DNA from: an uncultured Vampirovibrio sp.
GTDB lineage: Bacteria; Cyanobacteriota; Vampirovibrionia; Gastranaerophilales; Gastranaerophilaceae
Assembly (NCBI GenBank): GCA_910579975.1
Contig: CAJTWU010000004.1
Coordinates: 1-64,000, forward strand
Reading direction: 5' to 3'
DNA: 64,000 nt
Numbering within the stretch: position 1 is the first letter of the stretch; the number at the start of each line of letters is the position of its first letter. A program made the translations under genes and the position numbers. This document shows positions 23,877-32,037 of this stretch, in pieces. The notes beneath the pieces are model-generated. The model did no database searches, was not told where the DNA came from, and saw nothing but the letters and a program-made list of their open reading frames with translations.

Positions 23877-24673
23877 TACTTAGGTTCTAATCCTTCAACT
23901 CTTGCACAAAGTTCAATGAACTGTTTAGCAGGGCTTGAGTTGATTTTTGTTAAAAGAACCTCTTCAATCTGGAACAGCCCTACATCGCCACTCATATCAA
24001 CATCAATTCTGATTGGTTTCTTTTCGCCATGATGAATTTTGATAAAGTTAATTGCATTTGCTGAATACTTGTGAATATCACCAACTTTTGGTGTTGTGCT
24101 GATTGACATAGGAATACGTGCACGTCCTTTTGTCATATCACATCCATCTGCAATAAGCATGATACCGGCTTCAATTGAATGGATTTTTCTTGAAGACATG
24201 TGTCCGATTATTGACTCCATTGCAACTGCTTTGATTACGGTTCGTTTGTGTAAATCATCAGGAAAAACAGCTTCAAGAGCACGTTCCATAATTGGTTTGG
24301 CAATGATTAATGACATTTCTTCGTGTGATTGACGACCAATCATCATGCCTAAATCATGCATTAATCCGGCTAGAATAAGAGCGCATACACTATCTTCAAA
24401 TGTACCTACTTCTTCTATTTCCAAAGATGTTTTAATCCCCGCATTTCTCAAAATAAGAAGCATTTTAATAGCATTATTAGCTACCTGTCTCATGTGAACA
24501 GGCCCGTGGTCGTTGAACCCCAAACGCTTAATGGATACGTTATTTGCGTAATCTTGCATTTCTTGAATTTCCGCATCGGTTAATAAATAATTTGCAAGCT
24601 CTAATGCTTTTGGGAGTACCTGTAACCTCTTAATGATTTTGTTTTCGACTGCAATTTCTTTTGTAGACTTCAT
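23867..24673 (-). CDS. HD-domain phosphohydrolase
   Basis: 268 residues. Metal-binding residues of an HD domain: His in FNDHGPVHMRQV (about 53-64), the HD pair in LAGLMHDLGMMIGRQSHEE (near 106), a downstream His in SIIGHMSS, and Asp in MLIADGCDMTKGRARIPMS. HD proteins act on nucleotides or phosphate esters; the substrate here is unknown. The mRNA is probably leaderless: TATAAT ends 6 nt before the ATG. It is divergent from the PIF1-like helicase, with only 37 bp between the two start codons. Confidence 0.8.
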   Translation of the reverse strand: MKSTKEIAVENKIIKRLQVLPKALELANYLLTDAEIQEMQDYANNVSIKRLGFNDHGPVHMRQVANNAIKMLLILRNAGIKTSLEIEEVGTFEDSVCALILAGLMHDLGMMIGRQSHEEMSLIIAKPIMERALEAVFPDDLHKRTVIKAVAMESIIGHMSSRKIHSIEAGIMLIADGCDMTKGRARIPMSISTTPKVGDIHKYSANAINFIKIHHGEKKPIRIDVDMSGDVGLFQIEEVLLTKINSSPAKQFIELCARVEGLEPKYYL

Positions 24674-24679
24674 ACTATT

Positions 24680-24704
24680 ATTATAACACAGTTTTTGGTA
24701 AAAT
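24680..24704. promoter_or_regulatory. Back-to-back extended -10 promoters for the HD gene and the PIF1-like gene, both leaderless type
   Basis: Minus strand: TGTTATAAT (24688-24680), 6 nt before the ATG at 24673. Plus strand: TGGTAAAAT (24696-24704), 6 nt before the ATG at 24711. The whole gap is 37 bp, so both genes must use promoters whose upstream parts overlap the opposite gene. Neither gene has a Shine-Dalgarno. Confidence 0.6.
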
Positions 24705-24710
24705 GTTTAT

Positions 24711-26687
24711 ATGAAAAAGATTTTAGCAGAACCTGATTTCAAATCACCGGATATTACTTTACAAGTATTGACTTCTTATGAGGTAGAATACTCTGATTTA
24801 ACTGATTTTGCAAATAAATTACTGGATAAAATTCCTCAGTTGCATACAAATCCTGAAGGTCGAAAGTTTCAGGCAATTACTCAAGGGATACTTGAATGCA
24901 TAAAACTGATTAAAGGCTTTTCATCTACTCAATGGGTTAGTGAAAATAAACTTCTTAATGAATTAAAATTTGAACAGAAACCCTTGAGCTTTACTCGTAT
25001 CAATGCTAAAGGCGAAATATGTTCTTATAAAATAATCAATTTTGATCAGATTGATTTTGAAAAAGAATTAGAGTTTGCTGATGAGTTTGAAATTATTTCA
25101 AAACCTCAGGAGCAAGATGTTTATAATAAAATTCTTAATTTGCTAAAGCGCGGCGATAATGTGTTTCTAACAGGTTTTGCCGGAACAGGTAAGAGCTATA
25201 TTTTGAATAAACTCAAGGATAAATTCAAAAAAAAGCTTACAATTACAAGTACAACCGGTATTGCAGCTGTTAATGTCAAAGGTCAAACTATTCACTCGTG
25301 GGCTGGTGTTGGGCTTTGTAAAAATTCTGTTTCAAAAACCGTGGAAAAAATCCGTGGCAGAATTTCTACGTTAAGACAAATTCTAAACTGCAAAATACTT
25401 GCTATAGATGAAATATCAATGCTTAATATTGAAACATTTGAGTATGTAAATGAAGTTCTAAAAGAAATAAGAGAAAATAATGAACCATTTGGCGGTATTC
25501 AGGTTTTGCTTATCGGTGACTTTTTTCAACTACCTCCGGTAGAGGAAGAAAGTTTAGAGCGCAAATATTGTTTTGATTCTTGCTTATGGGAAGAGCTGAA
25601 CCTTCAAAATGTAGTTCTTAAAAAGAATTATCGACAAAATGAAGAGAAATTTGTTACAGCACTTGCTCATATGAGAACAAATTGTCTTGAAGTAGAAGAT
25701 ATTGAACTTCTTGATACACGTAACACAGATTTAGATACTTCAGAAACAGATATTTTGCATATTTTTTCAACCAATAATGAGGCTAACCAGTATAATATTA
25801 CAAAGTTTAATCGAATAGATGAACCGATTAGAATTCTTGAAGCACAGGATGGTGTATATCGGGGCAATAAACCTGTTTATGATGATTTTAACGAGAGTGA
25901 AAAATACATTCTTGAAATCTTTTCAAAAAATTGCCGTGCTGAAAAAGAAATCGCGCTTAAACTTGGCGCAAAAGTTATGCTTCTTGTTAATATGGATTTT
26001 AACAAAGGATTGATTAATGGTTCTTGTGGGACAATTATGAAGTTTAATGAAAACTCTATTTCCATAAAATTTGATAATGGAGCAGAGGCTAATATTCCAA
26101 AGCATAAGTTTGAATATTATTATAACGATAGGATTGTGGCTGAAAGAACCCAGTATCCTTTGAAATTAGCTTATGGGATAACTATTCACAAATCTCAGGG
26201 AATGACTCTTGATAATCTTGTTGTGGATTGTTCAAGAATTTTTGAACGTGGTCAGGCTTACGTTGCGATAAGCAGAGTTAAAACTTTAGCGGGGCTTTAT
26301 TTGAAGAACTTTGAACCGCAAAAAGTTCTTGTTGACAATCATGTTGCAGAATTTTATCAAAATATTCAGGAAGCCGGCAATGTGGAAGAGGTTCAGGAAA
26401 AAATAGAAGAACGGGAAAATGCTCCAAATCCACGTGAGTTAATAATAGAATGTGTAAAAGAATTCAGCGGTATGTACGGTAAAAGCGGTCTTATTAAAAT
26501 CCTTGTCGGAAGCCGTGCTGTTAAAGATACAGAGTATAATGGTAAAATTGCAGCATCAAGATACTTTTCCTGTTTAAATGGAATGACTCAAAAATCTGTT
26601 GGTTTGATTATTGACGAACTGGTCGAAACTAACGCGATTAAGATAAAACGCATTAGTTTCGGTCGTCCTGTTCTGTGTTCTAAATAG
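24711..26687 (+). CDS. PIF1/RecD-like helicase with C-terminal RQC-like domain
   Basis: 658 residues. N-terminal region unknown (1-130). Walker A FLTGFAGTGKSYIL near 155, then TSTTGIAAVNVKGQTIHSWAGVG (PIF1 motif Ia), Walker B LAIDEISML, QVLLIGDFFQLPPV (motif III), KKNYRQNEE (motif IV), AYGITIHKSQGMTLD (motif V) and GQAYVAISRVKTLAGL (motif VI). The last 85 residues (FSGMYGKSGLIKILVGSRAVK...) resemble an RQC/winged-helix DNA-binding module. It unwinds DNA 5'-3' in the family, often at G4 or R-loop structures. It ends 8 nt inside the convergent rhodanese gene. Confidence 0.88.
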   Translation: MKKILAEPDFKSPDITLQVLTSYEVEYSDLTDFANKLLDKIPQLHTNPEGRKFQAITQGILECIKLIKGFSSTQWVSENKLLNELKFEQKPLSFTRINAKGEICSYKIINFDQIDFEKELEFADEFEIISKPQEQDVYNKILNLLKRGDNVFLTGFAGTGKSYILNKLKDKFKKKLTITSTTGIAAVNVKGQTIHSWAGVGLCKNSVSKTVEKIRGRISTLRQILNCKILAIDEISMLNIETFEYVNEVLKEIRENNEPFGGIQVLLIGDFFQLPPVEEESLERKYCFDSCLWEELNLQNVVLKKNYRQNEEKFVTALAHMRTNCLEVEDIELLDTRNTDLDTSETDILHIFSTNNEANQYNITKFNRIDEPIRILEAQDGVYRGNKPVYDDFNESEKYILEIFSKNCRAEKEIALKLGAKVMLLVNMDFNKGLINGSCGTIMKFNENSISIKFDNGAEANIPKHKFEYYYNDRIVAERTQYPLKLAYGITIHKSQGMTLDNLVVDCSRIFERGQAYVAISRVKTLAGLYLKNFEPQKVLVDNHVAEFYQNIQEAGNVEEVQEKIEERENAPNPRELIIECVKEFSGMYGKSGLIKILVGSRAVKDTEYNGKIAASRYFSCLNGMTQKSVGLIIDELVETNAIKIKRISFGRPVLCSK

Positions 26688-27063
26688 TTGTTGCGAATCT
26701 GAAATCTTCGCTCCAAACCTTAAATCCGCCGCAAAGTTCCATAACAGGGAGTTGATGTCGGGCTAGCACTAAGGCTGCTCTTGCACCGAGGTGGCAATAA
26801 GGATTGTAGCAATAAACTACATGTAAGTCTTCTTTATTTAGTTCGTTTAGACGTCCTTCAAGTTCTTCATAAGGAATTGAAATAGCCATTGGAATATGTC
26901 CTATCTCATAGTCAGAACGGTGTCTTACATCAATAATTTTTACTTCATTTTTTTCTGAAAGTTCTTTTAATTCAACAGGTCCAAGTGAAAATGCAAGTAT
27001 TTTTGCAAAGTATTTTTCAGCTTTTTCACTATCGTTTCTAAAGTTTTCAACAAATTCACACAT
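26680..27063 (-). CDS. Rhodanese-domain protein
   Basis: 127 residues, one rhodanese domain. Substrate-side motif IIDVRHRSDYEIGHIPMAISIPYEEL (about 40-66), and the active-site loop VVYCYNPYCHLGARAAL with the catalytic Cys and a downstream Arg. It is preceded by a short helical N-terminus. It probably carries sulfur as a persulfide; the partner is unknown. It follows the HdeD-like gene by 11 nt on the same strand; AAAGGAG lies before the ATG. Confidence 0.85.
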   Translation of the reverse strand: MCEFVENFRNDSEKAEKYFAKILAFSLGPVELKELSEKNEVKIIDVRHRSDYEIGHIPMAISIPYEELEGRLNELNKEDLHVVYCYNPYCHLGARAALVLARHQLPVMELCGGFKVWSEDFRFATTI

Positions 27064-27074
27064 ATTATACTCCT

Positions 27075-27611
27075 TTATGTATTGTAGTCGTATTTATTTG
27101 ATAATCTGAATGCAATTAAGCCCATTCCTGTAACAAGGAAGTTGATACCAAGAAGCATTCCAACAACCCATAGTGAGGTCATAGGTAATCCTAAGATAAT
27201 AATTAACCCTAAAATAAATTGCATAATTGAAATCAGAAGCACAACCCACCAGAAAGACATTGTTTTTCTGGTTTGGACTGCAAATGCTGTGTTTGAAATA
27301 CTTTCTACAAGAAAATAAACCCCGATAATTGATGTAATAATAAGCAAATTAATTTGAGGAACGCTCAATAATACTATCCCTAAAATTGCAAGTACGGCTC
27401 CGATTACGATATTAAGAACAAAATGTCTTTCATAGTTTCTGGTAACAATAGCGTGGGCTATTTTGTAAATACCATAAACAATTAATGCAATACAAATCAT
27501 TAAGCCAAAAGTAAGTGAAGTTACTTTTGGAAGCATAAGCATACAAATGCCCAGTACAGAAAGCAAAATACCTTCTATTAAAATAAAATTTAAAAATCGT
27601 TTTTCTGTCAT
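27075..27611 (-). CDS. HdeD-like (DUF308) integral membrane protein
   Basis: 178 residues with six hydrophobic segments in pairs (about 8-27, 33-52, 66-84, 87-105, 120-140, 146-166). The repeated pattern GI..LS.LGI..L..P....L......I.L.V.GIYKI is typical of the DUF308/HdeD family. HdeD in Escherichia coli helps acid resistance, but the activity of most members is unknown. First gene of a two-gene unit with the rhodanese. Confidence 0.82.
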   Translation of the reverse strand: MTEKRFLNFILIEGILLSVLGICMLMLPKVTSLTFGLMICIALIVYGIYKIAHAIVTRNYERHFVLNIVIGAVLAILGIVLLSVPQINLLIITSIIGVYFLVESISNTAFAVQTRKTMSFWWVVLLISIMQFILGLIIILGLPMTSLWVVGMLLGINFLVTGMGLIAFRLSNKYDYNT

Positions 27612-27748
27612 AACGAGTCTCCTTTTTTATAAGGATAAGACCATCTCTCTATTTTTTTATTCTGCTTTCTGTTAGTACAGGAAGGTAATTTATTGATTTC
27701 ACCAATGGTTTGTTTTAGAATTATTACATAAGAAAAGGAGATATTATT

Positions 27749-28543
27749 ATGTCAAGAAAACCAATTATTGCAGGAAACTGGAAAATGAATTTACTTCAAG
27801 CTGATGCAAAAGCATTATTTGAAGGAATAAAGAATTTTACAAAAGATTTTACTGCTGATCAGCTTCCTACAGTTGTTATCGCTCCTGTATTCACTTCATT
27901 AAATGTTGTTGAAACAGAAAAATGCAATTGCGGATGCGGCGGCAATAAGATTTCTATTGCCGGACAAAATTGCCACTGGGAAAAATCAGGTGCATATACA
28001 GGTGAAGTTTCTGTTGAAATGTTAGCTGATGCCGGATGCTCTTATGTTATTATCGGTCACTCTGAAAGAAGACAATACTTCTCTGAAACAGATGAAATGA
28101 TTAACAAAAAAGCTAAAGCTATCTTAGCGGGCGGTTTAATTCCTATTATCTGCTGTGGTGAAACTCTTGAACAAAGAGAAGCTGGTGTTACAGACGAACA
28201 CATTGCAACTCAAATCAGAGCAGCATTAAATGGTTTAAGTGAAGAAGAAGTTGCTAAATCAGTTATCGCTTATGAACCAATCTGGGCTATCGGTACAGGT
28301 AAAACTTGTGATAGTGTTGAAGCAAACAGAGTAATTGCTATGATTAGAAACGTTGTTAAAGAAGTTTCTTCAGCTTCAGCTGGTGATGCTATCAGAATTC
28401 TTTACGGCGGTTCTGTAAAACCTTCAACAATCGAAGAGCAAATGTCTCAATCAGACATTGATGGGGCTTTGGTTGGCGGAGCTAGCTTAAAAGCTGATAG
28501 CTTTAATGAAATCATTGCTAATACAATGAAAGTTAGCGTGTAA
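27749..28543 (+). CDS. tpiA: Triosephosphate isomerase
   Basis: 264 residues. Lys in GNWKMN (near 11), catalytic His in VIIGHSERRQYF (near 107), catalytic Glu in VIAYEPIWAIGTG (near 179, the loop-6 hinge) and the phosphate loop ILYGGSVKPS. It interconverts DHAP and glyceraldehyde 3-phosphate in glycolysis. The N-terminal half has an extra Cys-rich loop (EKCNCGCGGNKISIAG, about 58-73) that standard enzymes lack, making it about 10 residues longer than usual. Strong ribosome binding site AAAGGAG; a terminator follows. Confidence 0.97.
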   Translation: MSRKPIIAGNWKMNLLQADAKALFEGIKNFTKDFTADQLPTVVIAPVFTSLNVVETEKCNCGCGGNKISIAGQNCHWEKSGAYTGEVSVEMLADAGCSYVIIGHSERRQYFSETDEMINKKAKAILAGGLIPIICCGETLEQREAGVTDEHIATQIRAALNGLSEEEVAKSVIAYEPIWAIGTGKTCDSVEANRVIAMIRNVVKEVSSASAGDAIRILYGGSVKPSTIEEQMSQSDIDGALVGGASLKADSFNEIIANTMKVSV

Positions 28544-28565
28544 ATTACATAAATTTTATACATTG

Positions 28566-28598
28566 AACGGCGCAAACCTATTGGGTTTGCGCCGTTTT
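28566..28598 (+). terminator. Rho-independent terminator of tpiA
   Basis: 13-bp perfect stem AACGGCGCAAACC (28566-28578) with GGTTTGCGCCGTT (28584-28596), five-base loop, then TTTTGTT. Confidence 0.9.
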
Positions 28599-28639
28599 GT
28601 TAAACTATCTTTATAATTGTATACAAAACCCTTATTATA

Positions 28640-28786
28640 TGGTATGATGAAACTATAGTAGTAGATAAAATTTTTGAGGATATATGCGATAGCAAAGCTT
28701 ATTAAATAAAATTAATAGTTTCGGGTAGGTTATATGTGCCCGAGTGTCGTGTATATATAAAAAAATAGAAAAGGAAAAGGTGCTAG
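28640..28786 (+). promoter_or_regulatory. Promoter and structured leader of rny
   Basis: Extended -10 TGGTATGAT (28640-28648) followed by a leader of about 130 nt. The leader holds a GATAGCAAAGC stretch, a hairpin TATTAA/TTAATA, and a second hairpin CGGG...CCCG (GGGTAGG...GTGCCCG). I considered a c-di-GMP-I riboswitch because of the GCAAAGC and GGTAGG words, but the rest does not match. AAAGGAAAAGG ends the leader 6 nt before the ATG. Confidence 0.4.
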
Positions 28787-30310
28787 ATGAATAGTGCATT
28801 ATTGACCGTTGCCATAATAGTATCGGTAATTCTTGCTGCTGTCATTGCGGTGCAGAGAGTTAAATACAAAAACCTCGTTCAGCAGACTGAGCAAAGTATG
28901 AAAGACCTTGAGGAGAAGGAAGCTATTTTACAAAAAGAAGCTATGATTAAAGCGAAAGAAGCTTTGCATGGCGAAAGAGAACAGCTTAATAATGATGAAA
29001 GAGAACGTAGAAGAGAGTTTCAACAGATTGAAAATAAACTTTCCAAACGTGAAGATCAGATTGAAGATAAAATGCAAGAGCTTACTGATAAAGAAGTCGC
29101 TCTTGATAAAATGAAAGATCAGCTTATTGAAAAAGAAGATTTGCTTGACGAAATCATGGGCAAAACAACTGCGGAGCTTGAAAGAATTTCAGGCATGTCC
29201 ACTGAAGAAGCTAAACGTACTTTGATGGAACAATTAAAAAGTGATTTGGCTCAGGAACAAATGCAGTTAATCCGTGAAAACGAAGCGAAAATAAGAGAAA
29301 CAGCTTTAGAAAAATCTAAAGAAATTCTTACCACAACAATGCAAAGATGTATGATGGAACAGGTTGTTGAATCGACTGTTTCGGTAGTTTCTCTTCCAAA
29401 TGACGAAATGAAAGGCAGAATTATCGGACGTGAAGGTCGTAACATTAGAACTCTTGAAACTTTAACAGGAGTTGACCTTATTATTGATGATACACCTGAA
29501 GCGGTTGTTCTTTCAGGTTTTGACCCCGTTCGTCGTGAGATTGCAAAAATTGCATTGGAAAAACTTATTCAAGACGGTAGAATTCACCCTGTAAGAATTG
29601 AAGAAACCGTTGAGAAATCACGCGAAGAAGTAGATCAAAAGATTATGCAAGAAGGTGAAAATGCTGCTGTAGATATGGGTGTTATGGGGCTTAATAAAGA
29701 ACTTATTAAAAACCTTGGTCGTCTTTATTACAGAACAAGTTACGGTCAAAATGTTCTTAAACACTCACTTGAAGTTGGACATATTGCGGGCATGCTTGCT
29801 GCTGAATTAGGTGCAAATGTTAATGTTGCAAAACGTGCAGGGCTTTTACACGATATAGGTAAGGCTGTTGACCAGACTCAAGAAGGTACGCATATTCAGC
29901 TAGGTGTTGAACTTGCTTCCCGCTATGGCGAAAAGCAAGAAGTTATTCATGCAATTGAAGCTCACCACGATGATGTTACAGCTAATACTATTGAAGCTGT
30001 GCTTGTCAAACTTGCTGATGCTATTTCAGCGGGAAGACCCGGAGCTCGACGTGATACTTTAGAAATTTATATTAAACGTCTTCAAAAGATTGAAGAAATT
30101 GTTAACAGCTATGAAGGTATTAAACAATCATTTGCTGTTCAAGCCGGTCGAGAAGTTCGTGTAATTGTTCAGGCAGAAATGTTTGATGATTTAGCTTCAC
30201 AAAAACTTGCAAGAGATATTGCTAAGAAAATTGAAGATGAACTTGATTATCCGGGGCAAATCAAAGTTACGGTGGTTCGTGAATTTAGGACAACAGAAAT
30301 CGCAAAATGA
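28787..30310 (+). CDS. rny: Ribonuclease Y
   Basis: 507 residues, the standard RNase Y length. N-terminal membrane anchor (about 4-22), long charged coiled coil (about 28-195), KH domain with MKGRIIGREGRN (near 207) and an HD domain with VLKHSLEVGHIAG (near 325) and LLHDIGKAVD (near 354), then AIEAHHDDV. It is a membrane-attached endoribonuclease that starts mRNA decay. It overlaps ymdB by ATGA, the same neighbour as in Bacillus subtilis. Confidence 0.97.
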   Translation: MNSALLTVAIIVSVILAAVIAVQRVKYKNLVQQTEQSMKDLEEKEAILQKEAMIKAKEALHGEREQLNNDERERRREFQQIENKLSKREDQIEDKMQELTDKEVALDKMKDQLIEKEDLLDEIMGKTTAELERISGMSTEEAKRTLMEQLKSDLAQEQMQLIRENEAKIRETALEKSKEILTTTMQRCMMEQVVESTVSVVSLPNDEMKGRIIGREGRNIRTLETLTGVDLIIDDTPEAVVLSGFDPVRREIAKIALEKLIQDGRIHPVRIEETVEKSREEVDQKIMQEGENAAVDMGVMGLNKELIKNLGRLYYRTSYGQNVLKHSLEVGHIAGMLAAELGANVNVAKRAGLLHDIGKAVDQTQEGTHIQLGVELASRYGEKQEVIHAIEAHHDDVTANTIEAVLVKLADAISAGRPGARRDTLEIYIKRLQKIEEIVNSYEGIKQSFAVQAGREVRVIVQAEMFDDLASQKLARDIAKKIEDELDYPGQIKVTVVREFRTTEIAK

Positions 30311-31152
30311 TAGACCAGATTAAAATATTATTTTTTGGAGATATAACAGGAAGACTTGGGCGCAATGCGGTCAAGTCTTATCTTGCTTCTAATAATGAGG
30401 CTTTTGTTATTGCTAATATCGAAAATGCTTCTCATGGTTTCGGTCTTACGAAGAAAAACTATTTAGATTTATCAGAATATATTAATTGTTTTACTTCAGG
30501 TAATCATATCTGGGATAAAAAAGATATTTATGAGTATATTGACGAAGCTGAAAACCTTGTTCGCCCTATTAATTATCCTTCTGGAACACATGGCAAAGGC
30601 AGTGCAGTCTTTGACTATAACGGGCACAAAATAGCTGTAATTAATGCTCTCGGGCGTGTTTTTATGCCTCCGATAGACTCACCCTGGAAGGTTGTAACTG
30701 AAGAAATCGACCGGCTAAAATTAGAGGGTGTGGAAAGTATTTTTATTGATTTTCATGCTGAAGCTACAGCGGAGAAGATATGTTTCTCAAAATATTTAGC
30801 TAATACTTACAATACTGAAGAAAAAGCATTGATTAAGGGATTTTTTGGTACACATACCCATGTTCAAACTGCAGATGAACAAATTATTAATGGAATGGCT
30901 TATATTACAGATGCGGGCTTTTGTGGAGCCTTTGATAGCGTTATAGGAATGGACTTTGCCACTTCACTTAAACGCCTTTCGACAAGTCTTCCTGAACGCT
31001 ATGAAATAGCACAATCATCAGCTGCTCAAATTAATGGTGTTGAGGTTCTTTTTGATAGAACAGGTGCAACACAGATAAAAAGAATTAATTTAATAGTAGA
31101 TAGTAAAAATGAAAGTGAGGTACCTATTGGCTGCAGTAGGGATGAAGGGTGA
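30307..31152 (+). CDS. ymdB: YmdB-family metallophosphoesterase
   Basis: 281 residues (family TIGR00282). Metal ligands: Asp in ILFFGDITGRLGR (near 13), Glu in ANIENASHG, Asn/His in TSGNHIWDKKD, His in IDFHAEATAE and the pair GTHTHVQTADEQI. In other bacteria YmdB acts on cyclic nucleotides (2',3'-cNMP) and affects biofilm decisions. Coupled to rny by a 4-nt overlap. Its 3' end overlaps the PHP gene. Confidence 0.93.
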   Translation: MIDQIKILFFGDITGRLGRNAVKSYLASNNEAFVIANIENASHGFGLTKKNYLDLSEYINCFTSGNHIWDKKDIYEYIDEAENLVRPINYPSGTHGKGSAVFDYNGHKIAVINALGRVFMPPIDSPWKVVTEEIDRLKLEGVESIFIDFHAEATAEKICFSKYLANTYNTEEKALIKGFFGTHTHVQTADEQIINGMAYITDAGFCGAFDSVIGMDFATSLKRLSTSLPERYEIAQSSAAQINGVEVLFDRTGATQIKRINLIVDSKNESEVPIGCSRDEG

Positions 31153-31993
31153 TTATCACATCCACACCAACTACTCGGACGGTGTTTTTTCACCTGAAAA
31201 GATAGTTGATTTGGCATTGGATGCCGGTTTGCAAGCAATTGCATTAACAGATCATGATAATGTGCTTTCTTATAATGTTGCAAAAGAATATCTTAAAACT
31301 AAGGAAGTTGATTTAAAACTTATTCAAGGTATTGAGGTTAATACTTTATATAAAGATTACGAAGTTCATATTCTGGGATACTTTCCTGATGTTGAAAAAA
31401 GTGATTTTAAAAACCTTTTAAAAGTACAGCAGCAAGCTCGTACAAAACAGACAAAAGAAATTTTGGCTTTGCTTGCAAAAAAAGAAGGCATAAAGATAAA
31501 ATACGAAGATGTTAAAAACATGGTTGCTGAAGGCGGCTCAATCGGTCGTCCGCATATTGCAAAAGCAATTACCAATGCAGGTGGTACCAGCAATGTTATG
31601 GAAGCTTATAGTAAATATATCCATAGACAATCTCCGGTTTATGTTGAAAGAAAAACGGTTACACCGTTTGATGCTGTTGAAATTATTTATGATGCGGGAG
31701 GTATTCCTGTTATAGCACATCCATATGATATAGATATAGCAGAAAAACTTATAAAAGACCTAATGAACTGTGGTTTGAGAGGGATTGAAGCTTACCATAG
31801 AAAACATTCACCTGCGATTGTAGAATATTTTTCGTCTATGGCTGAAAATTTAGGTTTAATTGTTACAGGCGGTTCTGATTTCCATGCGCCTAATATTATG
31901 AACGGGCAAATAATTCTGGGTAAAAACTTTGTGCCTGAATGGATTTATGACACGATGATTACAGAGAAGAAGCAGTTAGATTTGGCAACGTAA
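31127..31993 (+). CDS. PHP-domain phosphoesterase (RNase AM / nucleoside 3',5'-bisphosphate phosphatase type)
   Basis: 288 residues from TTG 31127, which has GAGGT five bases upstream; an ATG at 31109 and one at 31142 are alternatives. PHP motifs: DYHIHTNYSDG (near 9-19), LTDHDN, GIEVNT, GRPHIA, VIAHPYD and GGSDFHAP, all with the expected His and Asp metal ligands. Family members (YciV/TrpH) remove 5' phosphates from short RNA ends or degrade pAp. Its place directly after rny and ymdB fits RNA turnover. It overlaps ymdB by 26 nt. Confidence 0.88.
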   Translation: MAAVGMKGDYHIHTNYSDGVFSPEKIVDLALDAGLQAIALTDHDNVLSYNVAKEYLKTKEVDLKLIQGIEVNTLYKDYEVHILGYFPDVEKSDFKNLLKVQQQARTKQTKEILALLAKKEGIKIKYEDVKNMVAEGGSIGRPHIAKAITNAGGTSNVMEAYSKYIHRQSPVYVERKTVTPFDAVEIIYDAGGIPVIAHPYDIDIAEKLIKDLMNCGLRGIEAYHRKHSPAIVEYFSSMAENLGLIVTGGSDFHAPNIMNGQIILGKNFVPEWIYDTMITEKKQLDLAT

Positions 31994-31996
31994 CTT

Positions 31997-32032
31997 GTTC
32001 CCTCCTTAGATGGGGAGGGTTAGGGTGGGGTG
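31997..32032 (+). repeat. Dispersed palindromic repeat, copy 4 (diverged)
   Basis: CCCTCC-TTAGATGG-GGAGGG stem followed by TTAGGGTGGGGTG, a diverged version of copy 1. The final GGGGTGA lies 4 nt before the ATG of the prepilin-like gene and is its only visible ribosome binding site. Confidence 0.75.
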
Positions 32033-32037
32033 ATTTT

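Noticed and set aside
28640..28786. c-di-GMP-I riboswitch in the rny leader
   Set aside because: GCAAAGC and GGTAGG words are present, but the CACGCACAGGGCAAA-type first half and tetraloop receptor are not seen, so the class call is not supported.
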